Shown piece after piece: positions 1 to 7,166 of a stretch of 64,000 nucleotides of DNA; position 1 is the stretch's first letter; each line of letters opens with the position of its first letter. The position numbers were made by a program, and so were the translations under genes. Where the stretch lies: the NCBI RefSeq assembly GCF_020165985.1, contig NZ_JAIUKZ010000010.1:62001-126000 (forward strand), written 5' to 3'. This DNA comes from Bacillus sp. RAR_GA_16 (GTDB lineage: Bacteria; Bacillota; Bacilli; Bacillales; Guptibacillaceae). The notes beneath the pieces are model-generated. The model did not search any database, had not been told where the DNA came from, and worked only from the letters and a program-made list of their open reading frames with translations.

Positions 1-624
1 GCTCTTTCAAGTCATGCAGCAGATCTCGGGGTTAGCATTTTTGAACATACCGAAGTTCTTTCTCATCAATTTAATAAAAAAGATCTTATCTTTCAGACTG
101 AAAAAGGAGAAATACGCACCAAACACGTTATCTACGCGACAGGATATGGTACGCAGGAGTTCGCCAAAACAAAAGGCGCCCTATTGGAGCGCACTTATAC
201 GATTGCAACAGAACCGATCGACCATTTTCCAGGTTGGTACAATCAATCACTTATTTGGGAAACCGCTCGCCCTTACCATTATTTAAGAACAACAGAAGAC
301 AGCCGAATTCTTATTGGAGGGTTGGATGCAGATTTAAACAAAGAAGAAGAGTTGAAACAGAAAGGTCAGCAGCTGTTAACGAAATTGCACGAACTGTTTC
401 CTTCCATTAAAACGTCAATTGCCTATGAATGGAGTGCTATTTTTGGGTCAACGAAAGATGGTCTTCCGTATATCGGGAAACACCCTAAATATGACGGCGT
501 CTACTTTATGCTTGGTTATGGTGGCAACGGTACGGTTTACAGTATGCTTGGTGCTGAAATTCTGAAGGACCTGATCTTATACGAGCACCATCCTGCTATG
601 GATATTACAAAACTTAAGCGATAG
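1..624 (+). CDS. FAD-dependent oxidoreductase (DAO family), C-terminal part
   Basis: The frame is open from the first base, so the N-terminus with the dinucleotide-binding motif lies outside the window; about 207 residues are visible. They read as the C-terminal half of a glycine/D-amino-acid oxidase (DAO, PF01266) type flavoenzyme: an 'IYATGYGT' segment typical of FAD-contacting loops, an 'RTTEDSRILIGG' strand, and near the end 'GLPYIGKHP' and 'FMLGYGGNGTVYSMLGAEIL', the usual family ending that closes over the flavin. Such enzymes oxidise amines or amino acids with FAD in the cytoplasm. The substrate cannot be told from this part. An internal ATG at 184 is not needed because similarity runs through it. 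Confidence 0.85.
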   Translation, partial: ALSSHAADLGVSIFEHTEVLSHQFNKKDLIFQTEKGEIRTKHVIYATGYGTQEFAKTKGALLERTYTIATEPIDHFPGWYNQSLIWETARPYHYLRTTEDSRILIGGLDADLNKEEELKQKGQQLLTKLHELFPSIKTSIAYEWSAIFGSTKDGLPYIGKHPKYDGVYFMLGYGGNGTVYSMLGAEILKDLILYEHHPAMDITKLKR

Positions 625-628
625 GTTG

Positions 629-1351
629 CTACAGTTTTTCATACTCTTGAAAGAAACGGATCATTTTCTTACCGAGTGATTGGTAACTATCGCTTAAAAG
701 CGCAAGCTCAATGGGGAAACCGGTCTCTCTTTGAACCCGTTCGTACGCTCGAATTTGATCTAACGAATAAGGACTCTTAAGCGAATGATGCCACACTTTA
801 ACTGGAACGGTTGAAGTGATGATGTCCTTTTTCTCGATTTCAGATATGACTTGTTCATTTTCAATTTCATATGCTTTCGCCATTTCTTTTACTAACCTTT
901 TATAAAAGAGCCGGTTCATTTGCTCTTGATGAACAAGACTTTTAACATCAAAACATGGATTTAATAGCGCAGCAGAACGAATGATAGGCTCACGATTTTT
1001 CAAAAAAGCACTTGCAGCAAGAACCCCCATTCCTTCGGCAACAACATGGATTTTCGAATTAAGAATTTCCTGTTTATGAACTAGTTTATAAATTCTTTCC
1101 GTCAATTTGACAGCTTTTGGGGAGCCCCAGTGCCTGCCATACAAGTTACTCGTATAAACTGTGTAACCCGCATTAAGAAAATCAGTGATCATCCCATGAC
1201 GCGTGTGATTCTGCAACCAAAAACTTGTTTCAGCATCTACAAAATGCGTTAAACCCCCAATAATAAAAACGCCAAACCCGTTAGGCCGTTCAGGGACAAG
1301 AACGATCGTCCACTCCCCGTCTAATTGATAGGCTCGTTTACGAATACACAT
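629..1351 (-). CDS. Alpha/beta-hydrolase-like protein lacking the nucleophile serine
   Basis: A 240-residue protein with the feel of an alpha/beta hydrolase: an early strand 'WTIVLVPE', then 'VFIIGGLTHF', and an elbow-like 'IHVVAEGMGVLAASAFL' near residue 105. The elbow normally reads GxSxG; here it reads A-E-G-M-G, so the catalytic serine is replaced by glycine and ordinary esterase activity is doubtful. I chose the ATG at 1351 because GAGGGGAG stands just upstream; a GTG at 1375 in the same frame has no such site. It is convergent with the flavoenzyme, with a 4-base gap. No close named family is recognised. Confidence 0.6.
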   Translation of the reverse strand: MCIRKRAYQLDGEWTIVLVPERPNGFGVFIIGGLTHFVDAETSFWLQNHTRHGMITDFLNAGYTVYTSNLYGRHWGSPKAVKLTERIYKLVHKQEILNSKIHVVAEGMGVLAASAFLKNREPIIRSAALLNPCFDVKSLVHQEQMNRLFYKRLVKEMAKAYEIENEQVISEIEKKDIITSTVPVKVWHHSLKSPYSLDQIRAYERVQRETGFPIELALLSDSYQSLGKKMIRFFQEYEKL

Positions 1352-1567
1352 ACTCTCCCCTCGCCCTTTTATCACTTTCTGTATAACCTATGCAAGTTGT
1401 ATATCGAAGAAAGGGTGAAGTGCCTATATACCGGGAATTTCACCTTCTTTTTTCATTCTCATAAACCTATAGAAAAGTCCCTCCACAAGTATATGTTGCC
1501 TCTTTTTTAACTATACCTTTGCATCAAGTAGGAATGAAATGGGTATGGAAAAGGAGGTGGTGATAAT

Positions 1568-2029
1568 ATGAAAAAATCAACTTTTCTCGTTTTTGTTATG
1601 GTTTATCTTCTCTTTAGTATTTCTGGTTTCCTATTTCCGTTTGATGCGGATTGGTATCGTACACTGTCAAAGCCTGATTGGACTCCTGATGGCTCTGTGA
1701 TTGGCATGATTTGGGCTATCCTCTTCGGTTTTATTGCGTTATCAACAGCAATTGTCTATCAAAAACGTGGATTCGGTCGTCACAATAGTGAGTACATCTC
1801 AATGCTCGGGATCAATTACATATTGAATCAAGCGTTTAGTTACTTACAATTTAATCTCCACGCGCTTTTTGCAACGTTTATGGATGCACTGTTCATCGCC
1901 ATCACGACGCTCCTACTGATCTTCCTTGTTGGGAGACAAAACCGTTTTGCTGGGTGGTTATTGGTTCCTTATTTTCTTTGGACATCATTCGCTACTTATT
2001 TATCGTGGTTATTTTATACAATGAATTAA
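1568..2029 (+). CDS. tspO: TspO/MBR family membrane protein
   Basis: A 153-residue membrane protein with five hydrophobic segments and the aromatic-rich family signature: 'WYRTLSKPDWTPDG' at about residues 30-43, 'IWAILFG', and the late 'NYILNQAFSYLQF...ALFATFMDAL' helix. TspO/MBR proteins bind and can photodegrade tetrapyrroles and are linked to stress responses; the length matches the family's usual 150-160 residues. A strong site, AAGGAGGTGG, precedes the ATG. It stands alone between a divergent hydrolase-like gene and yjzD. Confidence 0.93.
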   Translation: MKKSTFLVFVMVYLLFSISGFLFPFDADWYRTLSKPDWTPDGSVIGMIWAILFGFIALSTAIVYQKRGFGRHNSEYISMLGINYILNQAFSYLQFNLHALFATFMDALFIAITTLLLIFLVGRQNRFAGWLLVPYFLWTSFATYLSWLFYTMN

Positions 2030-2104
2030 AAATGATAGATGTTGAATACGATCGTTTTGTGGTATGATAATCGATAGAATACGTTTACAAATGAGGTGAA
2101 TTTC

Positions 2105-2284
2105 GTGCGTTATCTATGGGCAATTATTTGGGGGTTCCTACTTAGTAATATGATGTTCTACGTACTTGCGTCGATGCAAGGCGGTCATTTCGAATTTGGA
2201 CCCGCATCACTTTTTGGAGTAATATTAGCTGTTGCAGCAATGGTAGTTGGAGAAGGACTTATCTCGGACACTGCTGAACAGTAA
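2105..2284 (+). CDS. yjzD: YjzD-like small membrane protein (DUF2929)
   Basis: About 60 residues with two hydrophobic helices ('YLWAIIWGFLLSNMMFYVLASM' and 'GVILAVAAMVVGEGLI'). The opening 'RYLWAIIWGFLLS' closely resembles Bacillus YjzD (DUF2929), function unknown. The chosen start is GTG 2105, five bases after GAGGTGA; an in-frame GTG at 2096 lies inside that ribosome binding site and is unlikely. It converges with yjzC across a shared terminator; yjzC and yjzD are near neighbours in Bacillus subtilis too, as far as I recall. Confidence 0.8.
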   Translation: MRYLWAIIWGFLLSNMMFYVLASMQGGHFEFGPASLFGVILAVAAMVVGEGLISDTAEQ

Positions 2285-2316
2285 AAACAAGCGCCTTTAG
2301 CGGCGCTTGTTTTTTT
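2285..2316. terminator. Bidirectional terminator between yjzD and yjzC
   Basis: The inverted repeat AACAAGCGCC / GGCGCTTGTT with a 4-base loop is followed by seven T on the plus strand and a short T run on the minus strand, so it can serve both convergent genes. Confidence 0.9.
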
Positions 2317-2331
2317 ATGTTGTCGCTACCA

Positions 2332-2520
2332 TTAATGATGCGGCTTCGGTTCTCTTGACCACTTCCGGTTTTGATTCGAACATTCAGGAAACGCCTCACC
2401 GGCACGAAGCTCAATTTGTTTTGGATCTTTAACCATTCCACCTGTTTCTCCAATTTCAATGTATACCCCATTATTTGGTGCTTTTTGTCCAGGTGTAAAC
2501 TGACGATTTTCTCCGCCCAT
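2332..2520 (-). CDS. yjzC: YjzC family small protein
   Basis: A 62-residue soluble protein. 'GENRQFTPGQKAPNNGVYIEIGETG' followed by 'VKDPKQIELRAGEAFPE' matches the YjzC-like family of small Bacillus proteins, function unknown. The ATG at 2520 is preceded by AAGGAGG at a 7-base spacing; the longer reading from 2574 would run through this site. The protein is basic at its C-terminus (RKWSREPKPHH). Confidence 0.85.
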   Translation of the reverse strand: MGGENRQFTPGQKAPNNGVYIEIGETGGMVKDPKQIELRAGEAFPECSNQNRKWSREPKPHH

Positions 2521-2691
2521 ACATCTGCCTCCTTCCACTCTTCTAAATTTGCCCCCTTTATCAGCATTTATCACCGAATACTCTTTTATGTAACTTGACT
2601 CAAAATTTCCCTTTACAAAAATGGAAGGACTGGTGTTTAATGGTTACATGTGTCAATTTATCTTGTAACAATTACTGGAGGAACAATACTC

Positions 2692-3486
2692 ATGGAACTG
2701 TTGGAATTACTTAAATACGCATTTCTTGGATTACTACAAGGCTTCACTGAACCCATTCCGATCTCATCAAGTGGACACCTTGTCATAGCGCAAAAACTAT
2801 TTGGATTAGAGATCAAAGGACTAAGTTTCGAAATCCTAATGAATTTCGCTTCTTTACTTGCGGTACTTCTTATTTACCGAAACGATCTTATTCGTCTTAC
2901 TTCTCACGGTGTACGCTATGTTGTTTCACGTGATAAAGAATCGAAAAGCGAATTCATGTTCATCGTTTATTTAATCGTGGCCACAATTCCGGCAGCTGTT
3001 CTTGGCATTTTATTCGACGACTTTATTGGAGAAAACTTAAAAGGTCTAAAAGTAGTCGGAGCTACCTTGATCGTTACAGGTATCGCGCTTTGGCTCATCC
3101 GTAACTTACGTGGATCAAAAGGCGAATCCGCTCTTAACTTCAAAGATGCATTCATTGTAGGATTAGCTCAAGCTGTTGCTTTGATTCCTGGGATTAGTCG
3201 TTCTGGTGCAACGATTGTAGCCGCCATGGGACTTGGAATGAAACAAGAAACAGCGCTTCGCTTTTCATTCCTATTGTTCATCCCAGTAAGCGTAGGGTCC
3301 ATGATCCTAAGCATAGGTGATCTTCAATTTGGTGACATGCTCATCCCCTATATCGTGGCCTTTTTATTGTCACTTACCGCTTCTTACTACTCGTTAAAAT
3401 GGTTTATGAATATTATGGCGCGAGGGAATTTAATTTATTTCTCGATCTACTGCTTTATCGTAGGGGCGCTCGTCCTTATCTTCTAA
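2692..3486 (+). CDS. uppP: Undecaprenyl-diphosphatase (BacA/UppP family)
   Basis: A 264-residue polytopic membrane protein of the BacA family, which removes a phosphate from undecaprenyl diphosphate to recycle the lipid carrier for peptidoglycan and also confers bacitracin tolerance. Both family signatures are present: '[14 protein letters not shown]' near the N-terminus (Glu and Ser-Ser-Gly-His active-site region) and '[10 protein letters not shown]' near residue 165. The first motif is a variant of the common EFLPVSSTGH form. The ATG at 2692 follows CTGGAGGA; an upstream in-frame start at 2650 lacks a site. Confidence 0.9.
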   Translation: MELLELLKYAFLGLLQGFTEPIPISSSGHLVIAQKLFGLEIKGLSFEILMNFASLLAVLLIYRNDLIRLTSHGVRYVVSRDKESKSEFMFIVYLIVATIPAAVLGILFDDFIGENLKGLKVVGATLIVTGIALWLIRNLRGSKGESALNFKDAFIVGLAQAVALIPGISRSGATIVAAMGLGMKQETALRFSFLLFIPVSVGSMILSIGDLQFGDMLIPYIVAFLLSLTASYYSLKWFMNIMARGNLIYFSIYCFIVGALVLIF

Positions 3487-3507
3487 CCGGCTGAGGCCGG
3501 TTTTTTT
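3485..3507 (+). terminator. Rho-independent terminator of uppP
   Basis: The stem AACCGGC / GCCGGTT with loop TGAG overlaps the stop codon and is followed by seven T. Confidence 0.85.
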
Positions 3508-3610
3508 GTACCGATTTGTATAGAATATGACAACGACAAGGAAATCACGGTTGTAGTGGAGAAAGGTAAAGTGGGATAATAGTACGTAAATTGATCCAGG
3601 GAGGCTAAAA

Positions 3611-4300
3611 ATGAAAAAAGATCCAATCAACTCTGATGCCCTGAAAAAGTGGATTGCGGAAGAAGGCGAAGCAATTTCATTTCAAAAAGACGAACCGCTT
3701 TATATGGATGGAATGAAAGCCGATCGCCTTTTTCTGATCCAATCTGGAAACGTGCGGTTAAACAAAATCACATCAGAAGGCAGAGAACTAACGCTTCAAA
3801 TTTGTCAGCCCGGGGATCTGATCGGTGAACTCGCACTGTACACGGGCCAACTTAACTTCTCAGCCAATGCATGGGCAGTTGATGCGGTAAAAGCGACTTT
3901 CGTTAAGCAAGCTCACCTTGAAAAAACACTCACAAATGATGCCCTGCTCGCTACGGAGTTCATGAAATTCATGGGTGAAAATTTCAGAAAAAACCAATCA
4001 AAATTCCGTGATCTTTTGCTACACGGTAAAAAAGGAGCCCTCTACTCTACCCTAATCCGATTATCCAATACATACGGCATCCATCAGCAAGACGATATCC
4101 TCATCGACATTCCACTAACCAACCAGGAACTAGGTAACTTCTGTGGTCTCACAAGAGAAAGCGTCAACCGTATCCTAAGTGAATTAAAAAAAGCCAAAAT
4201 CGTCTCCGTCAACCAGGGAAAAATCACCATCCACAACCTCGAATTCCTCCGTTGCGCCATCCACTGCGAAGACTGCCCAATCACAATTTGTAGGTTGTAA
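3611..4300 (+). CDS. fnr: Fnr, oxygen-responsive Crp-family regulator
   Basis: A 229-residue Crp/Fnr regulator. Residues about 20-125 form the cyclic-nucleotide-like beta-barrel ('GDLIGELALYTG'), followed by the long dimer helix and a winged helix with recognition segment 'CGLTRESVNRILSEL'. The C-terminus carries Cys219, Cys222 and Cys227 in a CX2CX4C arrangement. This is the Bacillus-type Fnr layout, in which three C-terminal cysteines and an aspartate hold an oxygen-labile 4Fe-4S cluster; Asp134 sits where the fourth ligand is expected. In Bacillus it activates nitrate respiration genes under anoxia. The convergent molybdenum-cofactor operon fits that role. GGGAGG precedes the ATG. Confidence 0.88.
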   Translation: MKKDPINSDALKKWIAEEGEAISFQKDEPLYMDGMKADRLFLIQSGNVRLNKITSEGRELTLQICQPGDLIGELALYTGQLNFSANAWAVDAVKATFVKQAHLEKTLTNDALLATEFMKFMGENFRKNQSKFRDLLLHGKKGALYSTLIRLSNTYGIHQQDDILIDIPLTNQELGNFCGLTRESVNRILSELKKAKIVSVNQGKITIHNLEFLRCAIHCEDCPITICRL

Positions 4301-4430
4301 GAAAAGCGGAAACGAGCGTTTAGAAACGGAGATATTGGAACTCTTGAACTAGAACACGCCCTTTGTGTTCTGGTGAAAGAGTGAAATATCGCAGTTTCTG
4401 CGAGTCGCAGCTGGACCATTGAAAAGCGGA
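4301..4430 (+). repeat. Dispersed hairpin repeat, copy 1
   Basis: It begins directly after the fnr stop with the core GAAAAGCGGAAACGAGCGTT. Inside is an inverted pair GAACAC(G) / GTGTTC, then 'GGTGAAAGAGTGAAATATCGCAG'-like sequence read in pieces, a CAGCTGGA end near 4400-4415, and a second partial core GAAAAGCGGA at 4421. The same plan recurs at 14385-14621 (opposite strand) and 61620-61737. I read it as a Bacillaceae-type intergenic repeat; function unknown. Confidence 0.7.
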
Positions 4431-4439
4431 GTCCCGTAT

Positions 4440-4528
4440 TTCCGCGATATTTCAAATAATTCCGCGATAACCTGATTTATTCCGCGAAATTGAATGATAT
4501 TTCCGCGAAAAAACAAATAATTCCGCGA
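4440..4528 (+). repeat. Phased array of five TTCCGCGA motifs
   Basis: TTCCGCGA occurs at 4440, 4460, 4480, 4501 and 4521, a spacing of 20, 20, 21 and 20 bp. Each unit opens with TAT or TAA and is followed by A/T-rich spacer that is not conserved. The array lies between the fnr stop and the terminator, in the 3' untranslated region of fnr. Confidence 0.85.
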
Positions 4529-4545
4529 AACCGTAAATTAACAAA

Positions 4546-4569
4546 AAAAACACCCCGATGGGTGTTTTT
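4546..4569. terminator. Bidirectional terminator between fnr and moaD
   Basis: The stem AAAAACACCC / GGGTGTTTTT with loop CGAT has T tracts on both strands and serves the convergent fnr and moaD transcripts. Confidence 0.85.
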
Positions 4570-4574
4570 CCTTT

Positions 4575-4808
4575 TCATCCTCCACTCACTGGAGGTATAA
4601 ACGCAACAACATCTTGATCGTTTACAACTTGATCCTCATCCGCGTATTCTTCATTAATCGCGATCATTGTATGATCGAGAGTTAACTGTGGATAGTCCTC
4701 AATTAGTTTTTGTTTCAGTTCCGCTACAGCGAGTTGTGATTCGGCACGTTCGAGCTTGTCTAATCCAAGTTGCTCCTGTTGTTTGGCAAAGAATAGAACC
4801 GTAATCAT
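4575..4808 (-). CDS. moaD: Molybdopterin synthase sulfur-carrier subunit
   Basis: A 77-residue ubiquitin-fold protein ending in Gly-Gly ('AFIPPVSGG'), the C-terminus that is adenylated and thiocarboxylated so MoaD can donate sulfur to precursor Z. 'ITVLFFAKQQEQLG' is the usual opening strand. The start overlaps the moaE stop by 4 bases (ATGA type), indicating translational coupling of the two subunits of molybdopterin synthase. It is the last gene of the operon. Confidence 0.93.
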   Translation of the reverse strand: MITVLFFAKQQEQLGLDKLERAESQLAVAELKQKLIEDYPQLTLDHTMIAINEEYADEDQVVNDQDVVAFIPPVSGG

Positions 4809-5266
4809 TCTTTCTCCTCCTTTGGTATCCCATTTTTATATGACATGTTCTCAAGCTGATCTCCAATCCACTCTTCCCCATCTGTCCAATACTCTTTTTT
4901 CCAGATAGGGACGATTTCTTTGATGCGTTCAATGGCATAGCGACTTGCTTCATAACTTTCCGCGCGATGCGGCGATGCGACAGCAATCACTACTGCAATA
5001 TCACTGATTGCTAATTTTCCGATTCGATGCACGATCGATGTTTTGACATTTGGCCATTGCTGACGAATTTCTGCTCCGATTCGTTCAAGCTGTTTTTCAG
5101 CCATCGAAGGATAGGCTTCATACTGTAGCGAAACAGTCTGCTTTTCGCCAGTAAATTCTCTTACTGTACCAATAAACGTATTGATTGCACCAGCCTCAGC
5201 GCGGATGACACTCGTTATGACTTCATTTACATCGATTTCATCAGAAGTTATTTTATAAAATTCCAT
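4805..5266 (-). CDS. moaE: Molybdopterin synthase catalytic subunit
   Basis: A 153-residue MoaE. 'GAINTFIGTVRE' near the N-terminus, 'LQYEAYPSMAEKQL', 'IVHRIGKLAISDIAVVIAVASPHRAESYEA' and 'VPIWKKEYWTDGEEWI' are the family blocks; the Lys residues of 'PIWKKE' belong to the active site where precursor Z is converted to molybdopterin with sulfur from MoaD. The start lies 2 bases from the mobB stop, so all four genes form one tight operon. Confidence 0.94.
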   Translation of the reverse strand: MEFYKITSDEIDVNEVITSVIRAEAGAINTFIGTVREFTGEKQTVSLQYEAYPSMAEKQLERIGAEIRQQWPNVKTSIVHRIGKLAISDIAVVIAVASPHRAESYEASRYAIERIKEIVPIWKKEYWTDGEEWIGDQLENMSYKNGIPKEEKE

Positions 5267-5268
5267 CG

Positions 5269-5772
5269 TTACCCTCTCCTAACATCCTTCAACACATCTT
5301 CTATACAGTCATTCATTTGATCATAGTGATAGCTATGATCTATAGGAACATCGAGAATTTCTTTCATAATCGTACCGATGACGTGTTTTTTGTTCAATAA
5401 GTTCATGTCATCTTTATCTCGTAATAGCACAATTTTCGGAAACCTCTCTTCTTTGAATCCTTCTACTAAAATCAGATCAAGATCAAACGAATCATATAAA
5501 CGAACTAACTGTTCAAGTTCCCACTCATTTTCTTTCGTAGCTTGAACGGATATCATGCCACCACCGCTTACGCCCGTAACAACGGCCCCAGCTTTCCGAT
5601 GACGACCGCTATCCTTTTTCTGATCGTACACTTCTGGTGTACCGTGCCCATGATGCTTGATCACGCCCACTTTTATACCCTGAGCGGTAGCTTCTTTGAT
5701 GAATTTTTCAGCAAAAAGCGTCTTCCCGCTATTCTGATAGCCAACCACTTGAATGACCGGTGTCTTTACCAC
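5269..5772 (-). CDS. mobB: Molybdopterin-guanine dinucleotide biosynthesis adaptor MobB
   Basis: A 167-residue P-loop protein: 'IQVVGYQNSGKTLFAEKFI' carries the Walker A motif, 'VGVIKHHGHG' follows, and 'DLILVEGFKEERFPKIVLLR' is the Walker B region typical of MobB. MobB binds GTP and assists MobA in making molybdopterin guanine dinucleotide. Its 5' end overlaps moeA by 7 bases. No mobA is present in this window. Confidence 0.92.
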   Translation of the reverse strand: MVKTPVIQVVGYQNSGKTLFAEKFIKEATAQGIKVGVIKHHGHGTPEVYDQKKDSGRHRKAGAVVTGVSGGGMISVQATKENEWELEQLVRLYDSFDLDLILVEGFKEERFPKIVLLRDKDDMNLLNKKHVIGTIMKEILDVPIDHSYHYDQMNDCIEDVLKDVRRG

Positions 5773-7028
5773 GTAGCCGACCCTTCCTCACGGAGGTGAA
5801 GGAGCTCAACCGTATCACCAGCTGCAAAACCACGCGTTCCTCCTGGTAAAACGGCAAACGCATTCGCTTCGGCAAGAGAGGTCACGCTTCCTGATTTATC
5901 AAGTCCTGTCGGCTTTACGTAAATTCGGCCATCCTTCTCCTCTGTCCGAGTTCGTACAAACCTTGTGAAAGGATTGGGTTTTGGAAAGTCTGTTAACAGT
6001 TCTCCTTTGCTTTTCTGACGATAAGGATACTTCGAAAAAAGTGCCCGCCTGATGATTGGTCTTGTGAACAATTCAAAACCTACAAAACATGCGGATGGAT
6101 TTCCGGAAAGACCAAATAACAATTTGCCATTCCATTCCGCAACGGTTGTCACACTTCCTGGTCTCATGCCTACTTTATTAAATAACACAGTGGCCCCGAG
6201 TTTTTCATATATGGCTGGCAGATAATCGTAATCGCCTACGGATACGCCCCCTGTTGTAATAAGAATATCTACTTTATTTAAAGCTGTTTTGATGGATGAA
6301 TAACAAGTTTCGAAATCATCTTCTAATTTTCCAAAATAGAGCGGCGTGGCTCCTGCATCCTTCACTTGTCCCTCGATCATAGGAGAATTGCTGTTACGAA
6401 TTTTCCCAGGTTGAAGAGCTTCTTCTGGATTGAGAAGCTCTGTACCAGTCGCGAATATACCTACTTCTGGTTTACGAGCGACTGGAACGTCGGCATAACC
6501 GAATGTAGCTAATAGAGCTTTCACACCAGGAGTAATGCGCGTTCCTTCTTCAATAAGGACGGTTCCTTCCTGCGTATCTTCTCCACGTAGAGAAAGGTTA
6601 TCTCCTTTCCCAACTTTTCGTTTCACTTGTATGAACGGCTGCTCCTCCTCTTCCATTTCCTGAACGAGCTCAAGCATAATGACTGCGTTAGTTCCTTCAG
6701 GTATGGCCGCACCTGTCATAATGCGAATGGCCTCATTTTTCTCTGGGATTTTAGACGCAACCGTACCCGCTCCTATTTCCTCAATTACTTTTAGCAAAAC
6801 CGGACTATCTTTCGATGCTTCATATGTATCTTCTGCTCGAATCGCAAACCCATCATACGGCGAGCGATCAAACGGTGGAACATCATGATCGGCTACAAGC
6901 GCGACCCCTAAATGACGCCCATCGCTTTGTTCTAAAGGAATCGTTTCAAGCGAGCCCTCATAAGAGAGGTTCATCACTTTTTGAACAGCTTCCTCCACTG
7001 TAATTGGTTTTCTTCTCTCGACCATCAT
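5766..7028 (-). CDS. moeA: Molybdopterin molybdenumtransferase
   Basis: A 420-residue MoeA, which inserts molybdenum into adenylated molybdopterin. Blocks in order: 'DHDVPPFDRSPYDGFAIRA' (residues ~50-70), 'EAIRIMTGAAIPEGTNAVIMLE', 'PGVKALLATFGYADVPV', then the MoCF domain 'VDILITTGGVSVGDYDYLP' and 'LFGLSGNPSACFVGFELF', and the C-terminal beta domain. Length is normal. Two adjacent ATG codons (7028, 7025) follow a GGAGATGAG site. First gene of moeA-mobB-moaE-moaD; moaA, moaB, moaC and mobA must lie elsewhere. No clear Fnr box (TGTGA-N6-TCACA) is seen upstream. Confidence 0.94.
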   Translation of the reverse strand: MMVERRKPITVEEAVQKVMNLSYEGSLETIPLEQSDGRHLGVALVADHDVPPFDRSPYDGFAIRAEDTYEASKDSPVLLKVIEEIGAGTVASKIPEKNEAIRIMTGAAIPEGTNAVIMLELVQEMEEEEQPFIQVKRKVGKGDNLSLRGEDTQEGTVLIEEGTRITPGVKALLATFGYADVPVARKPEVGIFATGTELLNPEEALQPGKIRNSNSPMIEGQVKDAGATPLYFGKLEDDFETCYSSIKTALNKVDILITTGGVSVGDYDYLPAIYEKLGATVLFNKVGMRPGSVTTVAEWNGKLLFGLSGNPSACFVGFELFTRPIIRRALFSKYPYRQKSKGELLTDFPKPNPFTRFVRTRTEEKDGRIYVKPTGLDKSGSVTSLAEANAFAVLPGGTRGFAAGDTVELLHLREEGSATW

Positions 7029-7166
7029 CTCATCTCCATCTGTTCACATTTTCCTCCTCATTGTAACAAAGATTTACACATTCGTTTCAACGGAAAACTT
7101 GAATGAATGGAGAGCGTGGTGAATAGATTGTTAGTGATGCATCTTATATGGAAAGGAGTGATGATC

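Noticed and set aside
4440-4528. CRISPR-like array
   Set aside because: The repeats are only 8 bp and the spacers about 12 bp, there are no cas genes, and the period of 20-21 bp is far below CRISPR size.
7029-7166. Fnr box upstream of moeA
   Set aside because: TGTTCACA and TTTACACA are present but no paired TGTGA-N6-TCACA arrangement is found.
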